A DNA stretch of 64,000 nucleotides from Campylobacteraceae bacterium (GTDB lineage Bacteria > Campylobacterota > Campylobacteria > Campylobacterales > Arcobacteraceae), in the NCBI GenBank assembly GCA_013373175.1, contig JABXII010000008.1:1-64000 (forward strand). Reading direction: 5' to 3'. Of the stretch, positions 19,747 through 28,490 are shown piece by piece. Both the position numbers and the translations under genes were made by a program. Each line of letters opens with the position of its first letter. The first letter of the stretch is position 1. The notes beneath the pieces are model-generated. The model did not search any database. It had not been told where the DNA came from and was given only the letters and a program-made list of their open reading frames with translations.

Positions 19747-22181
19747 AATGATTCCCATTCATCATTTGAAGATGTATCTTTAAATGATTGGTTTTTATCT
19801 ACTTTAGAGTAGGTACTTTTTGTTTCAACTTGTTTAGTTTGTCTAGGCATAGTTTGAACATTTTCTTTAGAGTCTGTTTTTATCTCTTTTGAAATATCAA
19901 TATTATCTTTTCCTTCAAACTCTTTTTTATCTACTTCTGAAACTATCTCTTTAGCTAAAGAAGCTGTATTTGTAGCAATATCTTGAGTTTGTGTTGCTAC
20001 AGCTGCATTTTTTTGAGTTTGTTGATCTAGTGAGTTAATAGCATCATTGATTTGGATTATTCCTGTCTCTTGTTCTTTTGAAGCATTAGAAACATCAGAA
20101 ATAAGTTCAATAGTTTTGTCAATATTTGTATTTAAACTTGCATATCCTTTAATCATATTTCCTGCTATATTTTTACCTTCATTAGCTTTAATATTTGCAG
20201 TTTCAACTAACTCTTTAATCTCTTTAGCTGCTTCAGCAGACCTTGAAGCTAGGTTTCTTACTTCTTGGGCAACAACTGCGAAACCTTTTCCTGCTTCACC
20301 TGCTGTTGCTGCTTCTACTGCAGCATTTAATGAAAGAATATTTGTTTGGAATGCAATTTGGTCAATTACAGTAATAGCTTCATTTATAGATGTTACTTGT
20401 TCATTAATATCATCCATTGCAGAAGTTGTTTTTGTTGCTAATTCTTGACCTTCACTTGCAGAGTTTGTAACTTGTGTAGCAAACTCTGACATCTCTGCAA
20501 CTTTTAAACTTGTTGATTTAACATTACCTGTAATCTCTTCTAGTGCAGCAGCTGTTTCCTCTAATGATGCAGCAGCTTCATTTGAAGCTTGATTTAGAGT
20601 ATCTACATTTCTTAAAAGTATAGTTGAAGATTCATTTACAATAAGACCATTTTTTTTGTTTTCAACTAGCATTTCAGTAATAGAGTCACCTAAATTATTA
20701 ACTCCTTGGGCTAATTTTTCTAAGTGTTCTTTGATTCCTGAAGTATTTACTCTATTTTTATAGTTGTAGTTAGAGTATTGTGAAAATACTGTTAAAATAT
20801 TATCAATGTTTTTTTCTAAATTATCAGCCATTTTATTTAAAACATCTCTTAGTTCATTTAAAGCAGGGTTGTTTACTTGTGTAGTGATTCTTTGAGTTAA
20901 ATCTCCTTGTTCAAACTCTCCTAAAACTTTAATAGCTTCATCAATAATTGCACGGTCTTCTTCTATACCTTTTTGAGCTTTTTTGATATTTTCATTAACA
21001 GCTTTAGACATAAGTCCTATTTCATCAAAACTATCACTTTCAAGCTCTTCTACACTACTTGCTTCTCTGTTTATATAATTAAAAAATCCAAGTAGTCCTT
21101 CTTGAAAAGATTTTAATCTCTTTACAATTATATTATTAATAATTAAGATTGTACCAACAATTACAAAACCTAAAACACCAAGAGATATTGCAATGATTAA
21201 ATTTCTAATTGCATTTGGAGTAATTAAAACTTCTGCTTCATCAATCTCTGAAAGAATCGCCCAATTAAAGTCTTGTCCAATTTTGACTTCAGAATATGCA
21301 GATAAAACGGGATTGTTATTATAGTCCACTACAATTTCAGTATTCACTTTTCCTTCAAGGGCGTTTTTAGCTGCAACTGTATTAACTTTTGATTTATTTG
21401 CAAATGATGCTTTAAGTGAATACTCTTTTGGGTTTAAGTAACTATCACTTCTCATAAGTAAATCTTCACCTACTAGATAATCTTCTTGTGATTTACCATA
21501 TCCTTCTCTAAACTGCATGATAGTATTTATTGCTCTATCACTAATTTGAAATACTAAAACAGCAATTACTTCACCTTCATCTATAATAGGATTTCCTAAG
21601 AACATTGCAGGGGCATTGTTACTTGGAGCATAAGGTTGCATATCTATAAAAGTAGGTCTTTTATTTTCCATGGTTTGTTTATAAACTTTTCCAAGTCCAC
21701 TATTTTTAAGCTTACCATATTTTAAGTTAGCTCCATAATCAGACTCTTTTGCAGCAGTATAAATTACATGTGAAGTTTGTGCATCAATTAAGAAGATATC
21801 GTAATATCCATACTCTTTTAAGTAATATTGTAAAAACTCTTCATGTTTTTTTGTTGCATCTTTTACAATAACTGAATCAACAGGAAACTTTCCTTTTTCT
21901 TCAATATCAAGTAAATCATATGTATTTTTTAAGTCATAAATTAATTCAACTACATTATAGTTTCTTGAAAGTACATTTATATCTCCAATTCTTTCTTTAA
22001 AAAATCTTGAGATTTGATTTGATTTTGAATCTCTTGCAGCAGTTAACATTGAATAGTTTTGGTTTAATAAACTCTCTTTAGCTTCTCTTACAGAAAAAGA
22101 AGTAAGAATAATAGTTAAAAAACTTAATGAAAAGACTATTAAGACAATAATCTTAGTTTTAATAGTAAATTTTTTTAGCAC
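19743..22181 (-). CDS. Cache-domain chemoreceptor with C-terminal WESF tether
   Basis: 812 residues from a GTG with AGGAG correctly spaced. TM1 at about 9-29 and TM2 at about 331-358 enclose a ~300-residue periplasmic domain of double-Cache type ([24 protein letters not shown]). HAMP-like and signalling regions follow with the standard tip ([17 protein letters not shown]). After a flexible linker of ~70 polar residues the protein ends in DEWESF, resembling the NWETF pentapeptide that tethers CheR and CheB in enterics. The ligand is unknown; dCache receptors often bind amino or organic acids. Confidence 0.92.
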   Translation of the reverse strand: MLKKFTIKTKIIVLIVFSLSFLTIILTSFSVREAKESLLNQNYSMLTAARDSKSNQISRFFKERIGDINVLSRNYNVVELIYDLKNTYDLLDIEEKGKFPVDSVIVKDATKKHEEFLQYYLKEYGYYDIFLIDAQTSHVIYTAAKESDYGANLKYGKLKNSGLGKVYKQTMENKRPTFIDMQPYAPSNNAPAMFLGNPIIDEGEVIAVLVFQISDRAINTIMQFREGYGKSQEDYLVGEDLLMRSDSYLNPKEYSLKASFANKSKVNTVAAKNALEGKVNTEIVVDYNNNPVLSAYSEVKIGQDFNWAILSEIDEAEVLITPNAIRNLIIAISLGVLGFVIVGTILIINNIIVKRLKSFQEGLLGFFNYINREASSVEELESDSFDEIGLMSKAVNENIKKAQKGIEEDRAIIDEAIKVLGEFEQGDLTQRITTQVNNPALNELRDVLNKMADNLEKNIDNILTVFSQYSNYNYKNRVNTSGIKEHLEKLAQGVNNLGDSITEMLVENKKNGLIVNESSTILLRNVDTLNQASNEAAASLEETAAALEEITGNVKSTSLKVAEMSEFATQVTNSASEGQELATKTTSAMDDINEQVTSINEAITVIDQIAFQTNILSLNAAVEAATAGEAGKGFAVVAQEVRNLASRSAEAAKEIKELVETANIKANEGKNIAGNMIKGYASLNTNIDKTIELISDVSNASKEQETGIIQINDAINSLDQQTQKNAAVATQTQDIATNTASLAKEIVSEVDKKEFEGKDNIDISKEIKTDSKENVQTMPRQTKQVETKSTYSKVDKNQSFKDTSSNDEWESF

Positions 22182-22273
22182 TTTTTCTCCTAGTTACCAA
22201 TTTGTTACAATTATATAACAATTGAATTACATTTTACTTGAAATTTATATTGTAATATGATTAAAACAGAAAA

Positions 22274-24115
22274 CTATGAGATTAATATTCTTTTATTTTC
22301 TTCTTTTTTTATTTCAGAAAAGTTATCTAGGTAATCTAAGTAGCTAATTAGATATTTTCTACTAATTGGAAATCTTTCTTTAAAATTAGAAATATCAATA
22401 AATCCTTCGTTTTTAATTATATTCTTCATTTCAAGAATGATTTTACTTAAGCTTTGTGCATGAATAAAAATATTGTGTTGAAGTCTTACTACACTTTTTT
22501 TAGCACATAAAGATTTTAGAATATCATCTCCAACTTTTCTATCAATATCAAGCTCATCATAAATATTATATGGAGCAGTAGGAGCAATATCCTCTTCTTC
22601 TAATCTTTTTAAGATGATATTTTCAAGACTTTTTTTGAAATCTTCTTTTACATTTGAGCTTTTATATAATTTTCCATCTTGTATTAAAAACTTTTCATTT
22701 ACTAATTCAGTCATTACTGTTTGTATAAAACTTTCGCTAGCCCATTTAAGTCTTAATGCAATAGAGGCAACAGAAAGTAGGGCATACTGATTCTTTTTGT
22801 AAATTGAAACGATAATCTCTTTTATAATCTCTTTTGTTTCTATTGGATATAAAATAAGTGAATTCTCATCAATAAATACATTGTCTAAACTTCTAGCAAA
22901 CTCTAAAGCCTTTTCATGACTTAATGCAAATCTTTGTGCAGATGAAACTAATCCTAAACCTTTTTTATGTGCTTCAAGTAAAACTCTATAGGCTTTTTCA
23001 ATATCTTCTTTTTCTAAAGCTTCTAGTAGTTGTAATTTCTGACTTTTCTTCATTGGGTCTATAATTGGATTTAATACAGTTGCTCCTGCAATAGTATCGT
23101 TTGATTGTCTAATAATAATTTTCTCTTTATATATTGAAAAAATAGGTTCAGATAATGAGATTTGAGCAAAGCCTTGTGAAACTTCTAGCTCTTCTGTAGA
23201 ATTAAATAGTAAAACTCTAGCTTCAACTTTTTTTGTACCAATGAATATAGAGTACATTTGATTATGATTTATTGTTTTATTTTTTAAACATTTAAAAGAG
23301 ATATCTATTTTATCAAAACCTCTTAAAAAACCTTTTTTAGATATCAAAAAACCTTTTTTAATATCTTTTGTATGCACATTACTAAGATTTATTGCAGTTC
23401 TATTTGAAATATTTGAAACTTCACTATCTTCTCCATGTACTTGAAGATTTTTAACTTTTGCTTCTTTTTTTATATCGCAGATAAAAACTTTTTCATCTTT
23501 TTTTAGAGGTTTCCCTAAAACTGTTCCAGTTACAATAGTACCTGTTCCAGATGAAGAAAAAACTCTATCAACATAGTATCTAAAGAAGTTTTCTTCTATT
23601 TTTGTACTTGCATCTAAAGTAAATAGTTTCTCTTTTAGTTGTTTAATTGAAGTTTCATCATAAATAGAAACTGCTTTTGAAAATAGTATATGGAAGTCAT
23701 ACTCTTTTTCAATAAACTCTTCTATTTCTTTTTTGTTTTGTTCTAAGGTATCTTCATCTACTAAATCTTTTTTAGTAATTGTTAAAATAGCATTTTTAAC
23801 TCCAAGAAGATTTAAAATTTCAAGGTGTTCAATTGTTTGTGGCATAATCTTTTCTACTGCACTTACAACAATCATCACACAATCAAAAGAAAAGGCTCCT
23901 GCAATCATATTTTTAACTAGTTTTTCATGACCTGGAACATCAATAAAAGCAACATTTTTATTATCATTACTAAGATTTGAAAAACTTAAATCAATAGTAA
24001 TTCTTCTTTGTTTCTCTTCTTTTGTTGAGTCACCTTCATAACCATTTAAAGCTTTTATTAAAGCAGTTTTACCATGGTCAATATGTCCACAAGTTCCAAT
24101 AATATAGTTATTCAT
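22274..24115 (-). CDS. selB: Selenocysteine-specific elongation factor
   Basis: 613 residues. N-terminal EF-Tu-like GTPase: G1 GTCGHIDHGKTAL, G3 DVPGHEKLVKNM and a G4 site reading TKKD. C-terminal winged-helix domains (~380-613) bind the SECIS hairpin. SelB carries Sec-tRNA-Sec to ribosomes paused at UGA. It overlaps selA by 8 nt; both lie opposite tRNA-Sec, and the two UGA-containing targets selD and fdhA are in this window. Confidence 0.95.
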   Translation of the reverse strand: MNNYIIGTCGHIDHGKTALIKALNGYEGDSTKEEKQRRITIDLSFSNLSNDNKNVAFIDVPGHEKLVKNMIAGAFSFDCVMIVVSAVEKIMPQTIEHLEILNLLGVKNAILTITKKDLVDEDTLEQNKKEIEEFIEKEYDFHILFSKAVSIYDETSIKQLKEKLFTLDASTKIEENFFRYYVDRVFSSSGTGTIVTGTVLGKPLKKDEKVFICDIKKEAKVKNLQVHGEDSEVSNISNRTAINLSNVHTKDIKKGFLISKKGFLRGFDKIDISFKCLKNKTINHNQMYSIFIGTKKVEARVLLFNSTEELEVSQGFAQISLSEPIFSIYKEKIIIRQSNDTIAGATVLNPIIDPMKKSQKLQLLEALEKEDIEKAYRVLLEAHKKGLGLVSSAQRFALSHEKALEFARSLDNVFIDENSLILYPIETKEIIKEIIVSIYKKNQYALLSVASIALRLKWASESFIQTVMTELVNEKFLIQDGKLYKSSNVKEDFKKSLENIILKRLEEEDIAPTAPYNIYDELDIDRKVGDDILKSLCAKKSVVRLQHNIFIHAQSLSKIILEMKNIIKNEGFIDISNFKERFPISRKYLISYLDYLDNFSEIKKEENKRILIS

Positions 24116-25457
24116 TTATAAGTTGTCCTATTTTTTCAATTAAAATATCTAAATCATCTTCTAAAATTGTTCTAAAATCTAATAAGAATTTTTCATTTTC
24201 AATTCTTCCGATGATGTTGTTTTTTCTAAATAATTTTTCAATCTTGTTTGGTTTGTAATTTTTAAATTCAATGCTAAGAGCTATTGTTGGAATTTTTTTA
24301 TTTGGAGTTGTTCCTCCTCCAATTACAGTTTTAGTTTCGAAAACCTCACAAGTACAAATAGTAGAAATACTTTCTTTTACATTTTTTGCATTTACTTCTA
24401 ACTCTTCAAGTGTTTTAAAAAGCATTTTAAGTGTAGGAATAGAATCATACTCTTTTAAAAGGATTGATTTTACATTCTCTTCTAAAATAGCAAGGGTTAA
24501 TTTATCAACTCTTAACATTCTTAAAAGTTGGTTTTTCTTTAGTTTATCAATATATTTTTTCTTTCCAACTATAATTCCAGCTTGAACTGAACCTAAAAGT
24601 TTATCCCCTGAAAAGCTAAGTAAACTTGGATTTTCTTTCATATAGTCTAATACTGAAGGTTCACTTTCATTAAGTCCATAAGGTAAATCAACTAAGTGAC
24701 CGCTTCCCATATCATAATAGTCTATAATTTCATTTTTTTGGGCTACTTTAATAATATCTTTAAAAGATACTTCTTGAGAAAAACCTTCAATTGAGTAGTT
24801 TGACTTATGTACTTTCATTAACATTGAAGTATTTTCATTTATGGCGTTTTCATAATCTTTTAAGTGAGTTTTATTTGTAGTTCCTATCTCTTTTAAAATA
24901 GCTCCACTATTACTCATAACATCAGGAACTCTAAAACTCCCACCTATCTCTACAAGTTCGCCTCTACTTACTGCTACTTCTTTTGCTTTTGCAAAAGTAT
25001 TAAGGATTAAGAAAACTGCACTTGCATTGTTATTTACAATTAAAACATCTTCACACCCAAGTAGTTCACAAAAAACTTTAGAAATATGAGAGTATCTTTC
25101 ACCTCTTTTACCTTTTTCTAAATCATATTCTAAATTGTTGTATGAAGTTGCAATATCTTTTGCTTTTTCAAAAATATTTTTATCTATAAGACTTCTTCCT
25201 AAGTTTGTATGAACAATTACTCCTGTTGCATTTATAACTTTTTGTAGTGAGGGTTTAATTGTATTTTCATACTCTTTTAAAATATTAGATATTAGTTGCT
25301 TTTCATCTATAGAATCAATTTTTTCATCTAAAATATTTTGTCTTAAAGCTTCAATTTCTTTTTTTGTAATTGATGTAACTAAAGAGTTTGATAAATCTTT
25401 AAATGCTTCATTAGAAGCTAGTTTATCAATCTTAGGAATAGATTTTAGTAAAGTCAT
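24108..25457 (-). CDS. selA: L-seryl-tRNA(Sec) selenium transferase
   Basis: 449 residues, normal for bacterial SelA, a PLP enzyme that turns Ser-tRNA-Sec into Sec-tRNA-Sec using selenophosphate from SelD. Motifs: INATGVIVHTNLGRS (~80-94), NNNASAVFLIL (~144), GGSFRVPDVM (~171) and the PLP lysine in SFSGDKLLGSVQAG (~285). It is first in the selA-selB operon, divergent from tRNA-Sec, which starts 60 nt away. Confidence 0.96.
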   Translation of the reverse strand: MTLLKSIPKIDKLASNEAFKDLSNSLVTSITKKEIEALRQNILDEKIDSIDEKQLISNILKEYENTIKPSLQKVINATGVIVHTNLGRSLIDKNIFEKAKDIATSYNNLEYDLEKGKRGERYSHISKVFCELLGCEDVLIVNNNASAVFLILNTFAKAKEVAVSRGELVEIGGSFRVPDVMSNSGAILKEIGTTNKTHLKDYENAINENTSMLMKVHKSNYSIEGFSQEVSFKDIIKVAQKNEIIDYYDMGSGHLVDLPYGLNESEPSVLDYMKENPSLLSFSGDKLLGSVQAGIIVGKKKYIDKLKKNQLLRMLRVDKLTLAILEENVKSILLKEYDSIPTLKMLFKTLEELEVNAKNVKESISTICTCEVFETKTVIGGGTTPNKKIPTIALSIEFKNYKPNKIEKLFRKNNIIGRIENEKFLLDFRTILEDDLDILIEKIGQLINE

Positions 25458-25492
25458 TTTTACCCTTTTAGAAATTTTTAATCTTTTTATTG

Positions 25493-25498
25493 TAGAAT
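25493..25498 (+). promoter_or_regulatory. Candidate -10 box for tRNA-Sec
   Basis: TAGAAT preceded by TG (extended -10 form) lies 19-24 nt upstream of the tRNA-Sec 5' end. No convincing -35 box is seen. Confidence 0.4.
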
Positions 25499-25516
25499 TT
25501 CAATCTAACTAAAGTT

Positions 25517-25616
25517 TGGGGGGTATGTGACCCTGGTGGGCACCGCAGGCTTCAACCCTGATCGGCGGTTTTTGTGTAAACGCCGCGGTAGGTTCGATTC
25601 CTACACCTTCTCGCCA
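25517..25616 (+). tRNA. selC: tRNA-Sec (anticodon TCA)
   Basis: About 100 nt with a long variable arm, as expected of selenocysteine tRNA. The anticodon loop is CTTCAAC (TCA at 25552-25554) on stem CAGG/CCTG; the variable arm pairs CGGCG with CGCCG; the T arm is GTAGG-TTCGATT-CCTAC; the discriminator is G and CCA is encoded. The D stem is six pairs with one apparent mismatch (GTGACC/GGGCAC). The acceptor 5' strand is nearly all G and pairs with ACCTTCTC through several G-U pairs, so the 5' end could be 25517 or 25518. Confidence 0.9.
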
Positions 25617-25642
25617 AACAATAATCATTTTTCAAATCAAAA

Positions 25643-26677
25643 TTAATAAATTATAATTGGTGTTGCACCTCTAGGAATAACTTCACCCATAATTGTTGCA
25701 TATCCATATGTTAAGTCTTCTACTCTTTTTACATACTCTTTAGCATCTTCAGGGTCCATTGCAATTAATAGTCCACCAGAAGTTTGTGCATCACAATATA
25801 GTTGATAACATTTGTCTGTAGGACACATAATTGTTGTTTTATCTTCAAGGTATTTCATATTTCTTTTTGTTCCACCTGGAACAACACCTTGCTCACCAAG
25901 CTCTTGTGCTTCAGGAGCAACAGGAACAACTCCACAATGAATAGCAAAAGAGTTAAATGGACCAGTTGCTTCTAAAGCATGACCTAATAATCCAAAACCT
26001 GTAATATCAGTACAAGCACTTACATCATAATCTCTTAAAAGTTTTGCAGGCAGATAGTTTAATGTTTCCATAACTTTTATAGCTTCTTCTTTTGCACTAT
26101 CACTTATTAAATCTCTTTTAATAGCTGTTGTTAAAATACCCATACCTAAAGGTTTTGTAAGAACTAATACATGTCCAATTTTTGCAGTATTATTTCTTAG
26201 TATTTTATCTGGATGTACTAATCCTGAAACTGATAATCCATAATACATTTCAGGTGATTCAATTGTGTGTCCACCCATAAGTAATCCACCACATTCTTGA
26301 ATCTTTTCATTTCCACCTCTTAACATTTCTCTTAGTACATCTGTACCATGATTTTTTCTATCAAAGCCTACAATGTTTAAAGCAGTTTTTACTTCTGCTC
26401 CCATTGCAAAAGCATCTGATAAAGAGTTTGCAGCAGCAATTTTTCCATAAATATATGGATCATCTACAACTGGTGTAATAAAGTCTAATGTTTGCACTAG
26501 ACCTTCTTCATCATTTAATTTATATACAGATGCATCATCATTATTTTCAAATCCAACAAGCACTTTGTCATCACTAGGTACTAAACTACAAATTGTTTGT
26601 TTAAGGTCACCCGGACCCATTTTTGCAGCTCAACCAGCAGCTTGTACGAATTTGGTTAATTTATATTCGTCACTCAT
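25643..26677 (-). CDS. selD: Selenophosphate synthase, itself a selenoprotein (in-frame UGA)
   Basis: 344 residues when read through TGA at 26630-26632 as selenocysteine 16. The true start is ATG 26677 (MSDEYKLTKFVQAAG-U-AAKMGPGDL), because the Sec sits exactly where SelD carries its catalytic Cys/Sec before KMGPGDL. Starting at the internal Met at 26620 would remove the active site. SelD makes selenophosphate from selenide and ATP. Further family blocks are GGHTIESPEMYYGL, TKPLGMGI and CTDITGFGLLGH. A hairpin with GGU in its loop follows the UGA. Confidence 0.95.
26604..26632 (-). promoter_or_regulatory. SECIS element of selD
   Basis: Reading from the UGA (26632-26630), a hairpin begins about 12 nt later: GGTC, loop CGGGT, GACC, extendable by a G-U pair. 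A GGU in the apical loop within ~30 nt of UGA is the SelB-binding pattern of bacterial SECIS elements. Confidence 0.65.
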
Positions 26678-26858
26678 AAAATATTCCTGTATTTTTGTAT
26701 GGAGATAGTATAGATAAATAGTCGTTAAAAGTAGGTTCAATATATTTATGTATACCTATTCCATAGGTTATATTTAAAGATTTTACTTTCTTATTATTTA
26801 AAGCTTGTTTAAGTAAGGTAAAAATTTTTTTACTATTTAAGTTAAAATTTATTTGCAC
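26670..26858 (-). CDS. Possible 62-residue protein upstream of selD
   Basis: A GTG-started frame of 62 codons whose stop overlaps the selD start by 8 nt (ATGAGTGA), which would give translational coupling. The product is basic, with no recognised domain. No clear ribosome site precedes the GTG. It could be a real small gene or a chance frame in the selD leader. Confidence 0.3.
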   Translation of the reverse strand: MQINFNLNSKKIFTLLKQALNNKKVKSLNITYGIGIHKYIEPTFNDYLSILSPYKNTGIFYE

Positions 26859-26887
26859 TTGAATATAGTTACATCATCAAAAAGCAT

Positions 26888-26904
26888 AACCTAAGGTTTA
26901 GGTT
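26888..26904. promoter_or_regulatory. Inverted repeat between selD and the ABC transporter operon
   Basis: AACCTAA and TTAGGTT are perfect 7-bp arms around GGT. It lies in the spacer between divergent transcription units that both appear to serve selenium metabolism, so it is a candidate shared operator. G/C content is locally above background. Confidence 0.4.
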
Positions 26905-26983
26905 GGACATAAAAATTAACTATGCATGCAAATTAATTTATGACTACATATGCTTCAAAACAATTAAAAATTTTGGAGTACAA

Positions 26984-27829
26984 ATGAAAAAACTACTGTT
27001 TATTGCACTTTTATGTGTAAGTTCACTTTTTGCAAAAGATTTTGCATTTACGGCAATTCCTGATCAGGATGAAACTCAATTAAAAGAAAGATTTTCTTTA
27101 TTAGCTGATTATTTATCAAAAGAGTTAGGTGTTAATGCTAAATTTATACCTGTTAAATCATACTCTGCATCAATTGCAGCTTTTAGAAACAACCAAGTTC
27201 AATTAGCATGGTTTGGTGGATTATCTGGTGTTAGAGCAAGACTTATTGTTCCAAATGCAGTAGCAATTGCACAAGGTATAGAAGATACACAATTTCACTC
27301 ATATATCATTGCTAATGCTTCAACTGGTTTAGAAAAATCTGATTCTATTCCTGCTGGAATTAAAGGTAAAACATTTACTTTTGGTTCTAAAGGTTCTACA
27401 TCTGGAAGATTAATGCCAGAATATTTTATTAGACAAGCTTTTAATAAATCTCCTAATGATATTTTTGAAAAAGTAGGATTTTCAGGAAACCACTCTAAAA
27501 CAATTGCATTAGTACAAAGTGGTGCATATGAAGTTGGTGCTGTTAACTTTAAAGTTTGGGATAGAGAATTAAAAGAGGGTAAGATTGATACTTCTAAAGT
27601 AAAAGTACTTTATAAAACTCCTGCATATCCAGATTATCAATTCACTGCAAGAGGTGATTTAGATAAAACTTATGGAAAAGGTTTTACAAAAAAATTACAA
27701 GAAGCATTAATTGCAATTAAAGATGAAAAAATCTTAAAAGCATTTCCAAGAAGTGGATTTATCAAAGCTGAGAATAAAGACTTTGAACCAATCTTAGAAA
27801 CTGGTAGAAAAATAGGGATTATTGACTAA
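26984..27829 (+). CDS. PhnD-like substrate-binding protein, probable selenium-oxyanion ABC transporter
   Basis: 281 residues from ATG 26984, which has GGAG upstream and an immediate signal peptide (KKLLFIALLCVSSLFAK). The fold is the phosphonate-binding PhnD class (FTAIPDQDETQLKERF, WFGGLSGVRARL, FGSKGSTSGRLMPEYF). A clade of this class is encoded next to selD in many bacteria and is annotated as putative selenate-binding; here selD is the divergent neighbour and no phosphonate catabolic gene is near. The substrate assignment is from context. Confidence 0.75.
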   Translation: MKKLLFIALLCVSSLFAKDFAFTAIPDQDETQLKERFSLLADYLSKELGVNAKFIPVKSYSASIAAFRNNQVQLAWFGGLSGVRARLIVPNAVAIAQGIEDTQFHSYIIANASTGLEKSDSIPAGIKGKTFTFGSKGSTSGRLMPEYFIRQAFNKSPNDIFEKVGFSGNHSKTIALVQSGAYEVGAVNFKVWDRELKEGKIDTSKVKVLYKTPAYPDYQFTARGDLDKTYGKGFTKKLQEALIAIKDEKILKAFPRSGFIKAENKDFEPILETGRKIGIID

Positions 27830-27830
27830 T

Positions 27831-28490
27831 ATGGCATTTAATCTTGTTAATGAATCAATATTCTATGATGATTTCAAAGCAATTGACTCTTTAACACTAA
27901 GTATCCAAAAGGGCGAAAAAGTAGCTCTTTTGGGTAAAAGTGGAAGTGGAAAGTCAACACTTTTAAAAAGAATGTTTGAACTTCAAAAAGATTATTCTTC
28001 TTATATTCCTCAAGAATTAGGTTTAGTAAATAATTTATCTGTTTTTCATAATGTTTATATTTCAAAACTAGATTCAAACTCTTTATTTTATAATATTAGA
28101 AATTTTATTGTTCCCTGTAAAAAACAAGTTAATGGGATTTCTAATGTTTTAAAAGATTTAATGCTTGAAGACAAGCTATTTACTAAATCTTTAAGTCTTT
28201 CAGGTGGTCAAAGACAAAGAGTTGCAATTGCAAGAGCAATATATGGACAAAACTCTATTTTACTTGCTGATGAGCCAGTTTCAGCTTTAGATGAGTTTTT
28301 ATCAAAAAAAGTTATTGAAAAACTAAATAACTCTTTTGAAACTGTAATTTGTACAATGCACAATGTTGATTTAGCAATTGAAAATTTTGACAGAATCATT
28401 GGTTTAAAAGATGGAATTGTTTTAGTAGATAAACACTCTTCAGAACTAACAGACGAAGATAGAAATAGACTATATCATGTTACAAAGTAA
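27831..28490 (+). CDS. ABC transporter ATP-binding protein (PhnC-like, selenium context)
   Basis: 219 residues from ATG 27831, just after the binding-protein stop; an upstream in-frame TTG is possible. Walker A GKSGSGKST (~35-43), signature LSGGQRQR (~123) and Walker B ILLADEP (~142) with the H-loop TMHN are intact. The usual stretch before the Q-loop is short, so this is a compact PhnC-type ATPase. It overlaps the permease gene by 14 nt. Confidence 0.85.
   Translation: MAFNLVNESIFYDDFKAIDSLTLSIQKGEKVALLGKSGSGKSTLLKRMFELQKDYSSYIPQELGLVNNLSVFHNVYISKLDSNSLFYNIRNFIVPCKKQVNGISNVLKDLMLEDKLFTKSLSLSGGQRQRVAIARAIYGQNSILLADEPVSALDEFLSKKVIEKLNNSFETVICTMHNVDLAIENFDRIIGLKDGIVLVDKHSSELTDEDRNRLYHVTK

Noticed and set aside
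20047-20448. 133-codon frame opposite a chemoreceptor
   Set aside because: Generated by the conserved receptor signalling sequence read backwards; similar shadows occur opposite other receptors.
25643-26620. A 325-residue SelD starting at the internal Met
   Set aside because: It would lack the catalytic Sec/Cys; an upstream ATG plus in-frame UGA restores the full family N-terminus.
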